From NCBI GenBank assembly GCA_037039925.1, contig JAXRKP010000012.1, positions 639,550-703,549 on the forward strand: DNA of 64,000 nucleotides, read 5' to 3'. The stretch is from Doris montereyensis (taxonomy: Eukaryota; Mollusca; Gastropoda; Nudibranchia; Dorididae). The position numbers and the translations under genes were made by a program. Position 1 is the stretch's first letter; every line of letters begins with the position of its first letter. Below, one piece after another: positions 1-64,000 of this stretch. The notes under the pieces are model-generated. The model had not been told where the DNA came from. It saw only the letters and a program-made list of their open reading frames with translations, and did not search any database.

Positions 1-1575
1 ATAAATTTGATCTGCTCCTGGGGTCTTTCCTAGTTTACATTCTCTTATAGCTATTTGGATTTCTTTCATTGAGATATCTACAACTTCACTTTTCTCATCT
101 GGATTATTTGTTATTCTTACTGGTTGATCTGTACTCCTTGTTTTATATGTTCTGTAGGAGGGGTTATTCAATTGCTCAAAGTACTTTCTCTGTGTTTTCA
201 TGATTTCGTTGTCTCCCTTCATTATTTCTCATTTGGAGTTCTAAATTTGTCTAATTGGGCATACTTTGGTCTTTCTCATGCTTTCCATTGCTCCCCAGAA
301 CAGCTTTTGATTTCCAGGTAGCTTTCTTAAGTTTTTGTCCAAACTCTTCCCACTGTTCCTGTTTTGCTTTCCTCACATCCTCTTTGGCGATAGTTCTTTT
401 ATTCATGTATAATCTATCCTATCTTCTGGCCTTTTCGTTTGTAAGTATTTCTTCCAGGCTTCCTTCGTTTCTTTGATTTTAGTCTTTATATTCTCATTCC
501 ACCATGCTGTTCTTTTGATATCTCCTTTAATTTGTTTCCTACAGACCTCTTCAGTACAGCTGAGGAATGTTTCATTATACAGCTGCCACTTTTCTTATAT
601 TGTGCTATCATTCAGATCAATCTGCCTTTCACTGATAAATCTCTCTATCCTAGATTGGTATATCTGTTTTAATATTTGTTTCTTTAGTTCTTCTATTTTG
701 AGTTAAGTAGCTTTCTTCTCTTTCCTATTCTGTTTTTTATCCTCATTCAGTAACAAATCTCATTTTTGAAATCACTAGGTGATGATCACTGAATATTTCA
801 GGTCCTCTGTTAACTCTTGCATCCACTGTATTGTATTATGTAGTCTATGATTGACTTTTTACTCCTGTAATCATTTCTTCTTGTATATTTGTGAATATCT
901 TTATGTGGAAAAAAAAAATGTTGGCTATTTTCATGTTATTCTTTAGACAAAAGTCAATAAGTTTTTCTCCATTTGGAGAAGTTGTTATCTCTCCTTCTTT
1001 ACCCATGACTCCACCTGGTGTTTTTCTGCACTGTTGCCTACTCTAGTGTTTAAATCTCCTAAAACTATTAGTTCCTTTTGGGTTTGAGATTCTCTGCTAC
1101 TATTTGTAAATTATTTTCAAAGCTAACTTTTTCTTCTTTGGTGGCACCTTCGTTTGGTCCATAAGCTATTAATAATTATTTCCCCCCCCTCTTGGTTTCA
1201 TGTTTACCTCTAACAACCTTGAGCTAATAAATGTCCATCTGTCTAATAGCTTTTCATGTCTTGTATGTATAAGGAGGTCTACTCCTGCTTTTGCTCTATC
1301 CTTTACATCTACTCCTGAGAAGATTAAAGTATGATATGGTCCTATATTTCTTATCCTTGTTAATTTTTCTTTGTTTCTGTGAAAGCCAAAATGTCTACTT
1401 TGAATTTTTCTTATTCTTCAGCTAATTCTAAGTTATTTATTGCTCTGACATTCCAAGTTCCAAAAATAAAAATCGTATTCGTTCCATCCGGGTATTTCAT
1501 CTTATTTCTCTGAATCAGTTGGTTTTGGGTAAGCAGGTGGTTAGGTAGGTAGTAGGGTTACCCATCTTGAGGCCA
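1..1575 (-). mobile_element. LINE copy A, 5' part (endonuclease, linker, start of RT)
   Basis: This is a degraded non-LTR retrotransposon of the family present in at least eight copies here. On the minus strand it carries 5' sequence, an apurinic-type endonuclease (AYGPNE-like segment near 1150), the WW..K linker and, near position 1, the start of the reverse transcriptase (GADQIY). It runs off the left edge. Many stops and frameshifts are present. The family is RTE- or Jockey-like; I cannot place the clade by eye. Confidence 0.85.
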
Positions 1576-1583
1576 ATAATATA

Positions 1584-1750
1584 GAGATTTGGAATATCCT
1601 GCAGCCCCAAAATCAACATTTTTATATTTTTAAAATAATAAATAAAAAAAACCTATAAAATCTCTTGTCGTGCTTTCGGGGTGTTACTATAGTTTTAAAA
1701 AATTGTTTAAAGATAAACAGATTTTGGGACTACGGGATATTCCAAATCTC
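1584..1750. repeat. Imperfect inverted repeat, 31-bp arms
   Basis: The arms 1584-1614 and 1720-1750 are reverse complements at 28 of 31 positions and are separated by 105 bp. They lie between LINE copy A and the AT-rich coding-like block. They could be termini of a small element or a hairpin at one end of the AT-rich insertion. Confidence 0.75.
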
Positions 1751-2063
1751 AATTAATATGTTTATTTTTTTAAATAATAAAAATCAAAATATTCACCGTT
1801 GGTAATAATCGACTTACAAGGTAAAATACACTTTCAAAGAAAAGTAAAAACAAGCATGATGAATTTATTGAAAGAAATCCAACTTTCAATAAATAACATA
1901 AAAAATTACCTTTAACAGCCGTCGAGAAACTTTTCAGAATTTTTAATTGAGTAGTTTTGAAAAAATAAACAATAAGTAAGTAAGTAGTGAAAACGGTGAA
2001 AATTTTTTAAGAAACAATTTACCTTATAGTAATATTACCAATTTAAATCTTATGTATTATTAA
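1751..2063. other. AT-rich spacer
   Basis: Highly AT-rich sequence between the inverted repeat and the coding-like relic. Short plus-strand open pieces (for example KHDEFIERNPTF near 1855) may belong to the same decayed element. No other feature is seen. Confidence 0.35.
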
Positions 2064-2605
2064 GAAAAGAAAAAAACATGTCCCGATGGATATAGAGGAA
2101 GATGTAAAGATTATGAAAGACCAATAAAACATATTATATATGGTTTAGATAAGATTAGAAAAGTTAACAAATCTAAGAAAGGAGATGGAACAATATTTCA
2201 ATATTCAATTAAAGAGTATGATGGAAAATATTGTTATATTCCACCAGAAAACAATTGTTTCATTAAATGTTACAATTGGTTAACTGAAAATGATAATGCA
2301 GAAATATATAAAGAATTTGTTTATAAAGAACATAAAAGAAAATATAAGCAAATAATTCCATTTGTAATGTCTAATACTAAGTTTACAAGATTCAATGAAC
2401 ATTTTGATGATATAGTAGAATATTATAATCCTGAAGATAGACATACGAATCAAAAAATAAAAAATTGTATTATTATAAATATGTATTCTAGCTTCATAAC
2501 TCCTTCAATCATCATATTGGTCACAATTGTTTAATTGATAGAAATAATAAAAAGAAAGCTATTAAAGAAATTGAAGAGAATTACAAACAAGAATGGAAAA
2601 CTTAA
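2064..2605 (+). pseudogene. AT-rich relic, possible family-B DNA polymerase (viral or Polinton-like)
   Basis: A plus-strand frame is open from 2064 to a TAA at 2534 and has no ATG before about 2370. It resumes in another frame to 2605 (ending KQEWKT), which points to one frameshift near 2500. Composition is strongly A-rich and codon use is A/T-ending, unlike INTS1. Visible motifs are GYRGRC, NNCFIKCYNWLT and EIYKEFVYKEHKRK. The CFIKC segment resembles the N-terminal part of protein-primed-type DNA polymerase B proteins found in invertebrate-infecting viruses, Polinton-type elements and many invertebrate genomes. That likeness is recalled, not searched. No catalytic polymerase motif is in the window, so only a fragment remains. 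It could instead be an unknown AT-rich element gene. Confidence 0.4.
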
Positions 2606-2653
2606 GATGATGATAACGTTAAAAAAGAACACAATAGCCTTCCAAATTCTTAC

Positions 2654-58304
<55,651 letters not shown>

Positions 58305-58504
58305 CTATGAATACACATACAATTTTATTTGTTGTGAGCCTCTCCTCTTTTTACATCATTTGTGAGAAAAAAATGACATAGACAGAAAGATGTAAAACAT
58401 ATTGTAAATTTGTAACATTGCTGTCTTCTATTTTGTTCAAGAGATTTGTTTCTTTTATTGAAATTTCTCCCGTCCACCATATATGCTGATCTCAGGGTGA
58501 TCAC

Positions 58505-59070
58505 AAATATACAGCACGCACAATTATCTGCCCTTGTTTCAGAAACTGACAGGTGGTAACTCTTTTGTGTAGAGCCTGAATACCTTTGTTTATTATAGTA
58601 AACTAAGAGGGCAGTGAGTACCCAACGTCCTTATTCATAAATAATAATGCTATTACAAAACCAGTGTAACTACTACTACCATTTTAACTCTCGTTAATAA
58701 TCGATCTAATAATCTCATGATTATAATTAATAAAAGAAGGAGAAGGAACAGTACGACCAGTAGTAATGATAATAATAAAAACTAGAAATAATAAAAGAGT
58801 TGTACAGAACATTTTACGTGTTCCTATTTTCATAACTTATTGACTGGCACTTAATTAGATTAATATATTATTTATTTTCTTTGTTTGCACTGAGTTACAT
58901 TGATGCACAGTCTCATATTCTATGGAAAGTAGTAGGATTTTGCATTAAGGAAATGTGGTGACACAAAAGAGTCATCACAGCCAATCTCGTGAGGTCAAAT
59001 CGGGAATATCTGAAACGAGCTAAACACCCTGTAGTTTTACATTTTGACCAACATTCATAAAATGTAATTT
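58505..59070 (+). repeat. Interspersed repeat, copy 2 (partner 42480-43085)
   Basis: Direct match to the 42.5 kb block, same orientation, with indels in the ATA-rich centre. Confidence 0.8.
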
Positions 59071-61110
59071 AGTTTATTTGTGACGCCTGTTTTTAATTCT
59101 TAAATTCTCTAACAAATTATCAAATTTCTCCAAGTTCAAATTTATTCCGTATTTTTTGTGCCGTATTCTTTTCAACGCGTCCATAGGACAGAAGAACATC
59201 TTTATTCAGATCTAAAACCTTATATAAAGAGATCTAGACACAGGGAGATGCAACATATTTATTTACAAGAGTGATTTAAAAATCTCCATTATTAATTAGA
59301 TCCTATGGCAACACAAGAAAGTTGGACTTGAGCAATCCAGATTTCTAAAGAATGCAAGCACTTAAGAATAAATAGATCAAGCATTCTACTCTCCCAGCTG
59401 GCACTGGCAAGAATAAATTGTGAAATGATACGCATAGGTGTCGAAGATGCCATAGCAACTATTTCCCCCAAATTTTATGATGTACATCTAAATAAATCTA
59501 GGCATATGTCGCAGGCATTATGAAACAGAGGCGTATCATATGATACGCCTTTGTCATTCCCATGAACCAGTGAACTGTACTGGCCATAGGTATGTGATGT
59601 TAAAATATCAAATTGATATCTTGCAGGGATGTAAATCACAAAGGAAAAAAAAATCTGAAATCTCTGAAAGGAATTCATCATTACAATCTTTAATTGACAG
59701 CCATTCCCACCTGAATTTGGTCTTAGAAGTTAGATCAATCACATCTACTGATGAATCCCCATCAATAAACCTAACCTTTTGACCCAAATTATTAAATTGT
59801 CTAGATCTAGATTCTGGATCTTAGCTAATCTAGATCTGGATTTAGTTGTTTTGAAGATTTGCTTGTTATAGCAAAATTCTCAATCAATGCTGTGATTCTA
59901 TGAACCCTTTTCAGGCGGGTTCCGTATCTTTGCATGCCGCTGGTCCCTCTAAGCACTACTACGCTAATGGCGAGTCCTGTACATTTGCATCCCTCCCGGC
60001 TTTCCAGCAAGACAAAGCGTAAGTGGCGGGTCCCATATAACTGCACTGCTGTGCACTCAAAGACAGGTTTTGGGAATGCTTCTATTCTAACCAATTACGC
60101 TGATCAACCCACGCCACGCCAAACAGAGAAAGTCTATCATTCTAAAGGGGTAAAAGTGATAGTTCATTTCTGAGTCTAACACACACTCGATATATTTCTT
60201 ATAAATAGATATAACAACACACATGAACTCTATCTCAAATGTAGGCTGTGGACCCTCTGCAAAGTGGACAAAACCAAAAACTCTTGTCTTCGTATGACTG
60301 ACACAACTTCTGGACAGATGTCAATTACTTTAGTAAGAAGCTCCACCCACAAGCAAGAAATAGTGATTGATATAAATAAAAGATATCAGTGACCAATCAC
60401 ATTGTACACCTATGGTCCGCTTGAATGGAGGGCGTGACCTTCAGTCAATAGAAATAAACCATGTTCAGGGTTGACCAATCAGGGGGAGCAATGTCTTGAT
60501 GGTTATATTGTTAAACGTCACATACGTCAAAATACATCTCCACCTCTTTTTCACATAAGAATGAAGAGATTAGTGTTGAAAGTACAAGGGAAAATTGAAA
60601 CTTTCATCTGAGTTCAGCGACCAGCAACAAAAAACTTTGATCTCTCAAACAAGCCCATTTCATATGGTCATGATGACATGGTATCTGGATAAGAAGAAGG
60701 GCAGCTATTTGAAGTGTATAGACATTGGAAACTACAAGAGTATCTTCCTACTGTATAGAAAAGACCAGGAGGCAGACTTAAATCCAGAAGTGGGGGGAAG
60801 ATGTGAAAAACCACTGGATTGCATAAGGGGTGAGGGCTGTTTGGGAGGAGGTGGATTACTATTGAACTGTAGGAAGGGAACAGCCAAGAATACAAAACGA
60901 TGATCCTTCATGTCATTGTAAAGGAGAAGAGAGGGTGATACTAGTGATAGACATAGGGTAGGGAGGGAGTTTTCAAAAGCATGGGAAGCATGTAGTTGAA
61001 GAGAGGTGTTAGGTCTGGGATAGAGCACTTTGCCGCAGTTGGGGCGATACACACTTGTGAAAGCAATAAATCGGGGATCGTGTTTCTTTCATCATGGGAA
61101 TGTGTTACCT
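59071..61110. other. No gene recognised
   Basis: This stretch would be INTS1 intron or upstream sequence. CCAAT boxes occur at 60393 and 60472 in a less AT-rich block. At 59912-60060 a GGCGGGTCC..TA..TGCA motif recurs about every 55 bp. An open plus-strand frame at 59540-59782 resembles nothing I know. Confidence 0.35.
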
Positions 61111-61184
61111 ATTATTGAATGACTGGAGTAAAGCCTGACCATGCAGCCACGTGCCCCACCCCCTACAGCTCCATATGTTATCTT

Positions 61185-61345
61185 TCTTTCTCTGTCTCTG
61201 TCTGTATCTCTCTCTCTCATTCTCTATCATCTTCTCCGTCCTCTCTATTCGTCTTTCTTCATGTTTCTCGTTCTCTTTATGTCTCCTTTTGTTTCTTTTC
61301 CTCTTTCTCTCTCCCTTTGTATCCCTCCCTCCTCTCTCTCCATCT
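61185..61345 (+). repeat. Pyrimidine-rich low-complexity tract
   Basis: CT-rich with TCTG and TTTC units. The reading frames through it, full of L, S and F, are artefacts. Confidence 0.9.
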
Positions 61346-61899
61346 CTCTTATGGCAGTTGTAGTTTGTTTTCTTCTTTCTTTTGTCTTTTCTTTTTGTTT
61401 ATTGTTGTTATGAGGCTTGCTCTGTTGATGAACAATGCGCGATGAGTCGTTGCACCAATGGCTCTATTTAAGTATTAGCATTAGTTTCATCAAGCATTGT
61501 TTAGTGTTTATTTGTTTCTATGTCTCCTTGCTGCTTATGAAGGTTGGGCACACTGAAGATTTCTCGGTGTTGACCCGTTTACTATCTATTAGTATTACAC
61601 CTTTCATATTCCTCTTCATTAGTAATGGGCCAACTGCAGTATTATTCCTTTTCATGTTTAATAAAAGTAGGCTGTAATAGATGTTGTTGTTAGTAAACAA
61701 TGCAATATAAACACGATGACAATAACAATAACAAAATGAATTGCCCGCTATGTCACCTTACTCAACGAAGATCAAAAACAACCAAAATAATCACAGATAC
61801 GTCGTGATCAAGCGCGGCAGCCTCGCCAGCGGGCGAGAAAACTATCGGTGCCATGTGTGGAAGCCTCGTACACCGGCAGGTTAGCCTTACAAGGGTTAA

Positions 61900-62400
61900 C
61901 TACCAAGTAGATCTAGAAATCTAGAAATCTAGATCTTGCTCTACTAAGGTTATGTATGGGTGCTACAAATTTTAGACCTAGTAATCTAAATCTACTAGGT
62001 CCTAGATCTCTCACAGTTTCTAAGTCTCTAGATAACCATAAGGCTTAGATCTAGATACATGTAGATCCTACTATATCTAGATTAAATCCACATCTATAAT
62101 AAAACAGCCTGTCTGTCTAGTATCTAGATGTAGAAAGCATCTACATCACCCACTTGTGCACTTATGTTCAAGATCTCTCTAGCCAAGTAGATCTGGAATC
62201 TAGAAATCTATAATAAATCTAGATTTTCTAGAATAATTCCTTGTAGCCAAAACCAATGGCCTAGGCCTGTGTCAAGTCGTCATAAAAATTTTTTAGAACC
62301 TAGACCTAGAGCTAGATTCCAGATCTAGGTCACTTCACTCAAACAGATCGATCTTAATCTTATCACTTGTCGATTACATCTAGATCTAGCTTTAGATTAG
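61900..62400. repeat. TCTAGATCTAGA-rich region
   Basis: The palindromic words CTAGATCTAGA, TCTAGA and AGATCTAG occur many times over 500 bp in both orientations with irregular spacing. Smaller clusters lie at 17455-17470, 47110-47130, 53870 and 59795-59840. Confidence 0.8.
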
Positions 62401-63214
62401 ACTTTTAAATCACAATAAGCCACAAATAGGATAATGTAAACTGCAAATAACGCAATAGGAACTGTAAAATGACGTAGCTTCAATTTTCATGGAATAAAAG
62501 AACGGAAAAAAATCGACCACAGAACACAACTGAACAATGTGATTGCATAGCAAGAGGCAAGTGAGTGCATCACATTGATAACATTGACATTGAAGTGATT
62601 ATAGGCTAGGTCAATCTATTTCCACAACAAATGCGTTAGTAGATTTCAGACTAAAAAATCTGAAAGGAAATAAAGAAGGTTCGATGTTTTAGTCTAAAAT
62701 CTTCTCATGTGAGTAGTAGGGCCTCACGGATCAGTGTGATTTTGTGACAGAACTTATTTGTGATGTAATAAAACTTGTGAATTCATGGAAAGTATCTTGA
62801 AAATTGGTATCATTACACTTTGTTTTTCAACTTGGGTTGTCTGCATAACAATATCCTTAAAAAAAACCCATAAAAAATGTCACTGAAGTGCTCAATCAAA
62901 GCAAATATTTTAAAAAAACAGGCAAAATTTACATATTCATGATAAATCCAATAATGCTGCTATGGTCACGTGACCTCATTTGCATATTTGATGGTACATA
63001 CTGAAAGCTCATTTATTATTCTACCCATCCTCCAAATATTACTTACCTAGCTTGCGTACTTATGGAGACATTTTTTTTTTTTTGTAACATGACCCTGTTT
63101 TGCCCATTTTCTTCCCAAACCCTTGGTAATGAGAATTTCATAGGGCCTCATAGAGCTTGGCAATCAAAGTGTTAAGGATGCTTAAAAATGAAGAAAATTG
63201 AGCATCTAATTTTG
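62401..63214. other. No gene recognised
   Basis: AT-rich sequence with a T run at 63068-63081. No exon or element was recognised. Confidence 0.35.
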
Positions 63215-64000
63215 AGAATAATCCCTACAAAACACATGAAACAAGGAGTACAGATCAATTAGCAAAAGTAACAAGCAATCCAGATGAGACAGCTGAAGAT
63301 GGAAGAAATCTAAACAGCTATATGAAAAATCAAACAAGGAAATGCCTCAGGAGCCGATCAAATCTATCCCGAAATGATTGAAAACCAAGGGAGAGAGGCA
63401 GACAAGCTATTGCATGCAATATGTCAACAAGCATGGAAGTCAAATCAGGTACCGTGTGACTGGAAAGAGAGAATGATGGTATAAATACACAAGATAGGAT
63501 CAACCATGGAATGCTGAGCGCACCAGGAAAAGTGTGTGCCAGGATACTAGAAATGAGGAAAAGAGTAAAAGGTCAGATTGAAGAACATCAGAGCCGATTT
63601 AAACCAGTACATGACCACATATTTACAATTAGACAAATAGTAGAAAAATTCTTTGTTTTACTGACTTAGAAAAGGTATTTGACAGTGCAGTGAAGAATTT
63701 GATGTAGGTATAGGTTAGAAAAAGGCATTTGACAGTGCAGTGAAGAATTTGATGTAGGTATAGGAGTTAGACAGGGCTGTGTTCTAGGCCTGCTTTTGTT
63801 TATCACATTTATGGATTCAATAGCAAAGGCATCATCATCAAAAATGAAAAAAAGAATGTAGGTATGTGAAAACTCAAACCAGTAAATCTATCAATGCTTT
63901 CATTTGCTAATGATTTACATCTATTTCAAAAATCAGAAAGTGACCTTTAATATAATTTCAACATGCTGAATAATATACTAAATAAAAGACGAAGAACGAA
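63215..64000 (+). mobile_element. LINE copy H, reverse transcriptase fragment
   Basis: The plus strand reads KASGPDQIYPE-like text (near 63340), a C-terminally similar AWKSNQVP..W segment, VRQGCVLGLLLFITFMDSIA and a degenerate catalytic box SFANDLHLF (usual SFADD). An internal deletion and a 49-bp tandem duplication (63666-63714 and 63715-63763) interrupt the palm. It runs off the right edge. Confidence 0.88.

Noticed and set aside
59540..59782. Plus-strand frame of 80 codons near the right part of the window
   Set aside because: No recognised motif, no supporting splice signals that lead to other exons, and the region holds TCTAGA-type repeats.

Overview
The window is nuclear DNA of an animal: AT-rich, intron-rich and crowded with decayed transposons and microsatellites. 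Lophotrochozoan, most likely mollusc, is my inference from the repeat types (abundant LINEs with a C-terminal WFGHV..M tail, GA/CT tracts, TCTAGATCTAGA-rich sequence); the species is not identifiable by eye. Nothing bacterial was seen. The only host gene I can support is the Integrator complex scaffold subunit INTS1, on the minus strand, with 28 exons recognised between 58304 and 2654. They cover roughly the C-terminal two thirds of the protein. The N-terminal exons must lie beyond 64000. The last part (about 100 residues in the human protein) is missing to the left of 2654, where an AT-rich block and a LINE copy sit. All else between 2.7 and 58.3 kb is INTS1 intron and its parasites. The INTS1 exons are well conserved but carry about nine small deletions, nearly all of one base in a short homopolymer, and no substitution stop codons. 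This looks more like consensus error in the assembly than pseudogene decay. Layout: 1-1575 LINE copy (minus); 1584-1750 inverted repeat; 2064-2605 AT-rich relic resembling the N-terminal part of a family-B DNA polymerase of viral or Polinton type; 2.65-16.3 kb INTS1 3' exons with LINE copies at 9.7-10.6 and 14.5-15.4 kb; 17.0-17.5 kb solo LTR; 17.5-18.6 kb fragments of two other LINEs; 19.1-27.0 kb INTS1 exons with an RTE-like LINE fragment (21.5-22.4 kb) and a piggyBac relic (25.8 kb); 28.36-29.15 kb a GA tract of about 790 bp; 31.4-34.7 kb the most complete LINE copy; 35.7-37.7 kb Gypsy-type pol relic; 38.7-40.3 kb a DNA element with inverted termini holding a LINE fragment; 42.5-43.3 kb repeats and a tRNA-derived SINE; 45.3-46.2 kb second copy of the 12.9 kb repeat; 48.9-51.2 kb LINE pieces with a Tc1 fragment; 53.8-56.4 kb solo LTR and scattered Tc1 transposase pieces; 57-58.3 kb a minisatellite and the first INTS1 exons; 58.5-63.2 kb repeats and featureless DNA; 63.2-64 kb LINE reverse transcriptase fragment. 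INTS1 would act in the nucleus in snRNA 3'-end formation and promoter-proximal RNA polymerase II termination. The mobile elements are all broken and none looks able to move by itself.
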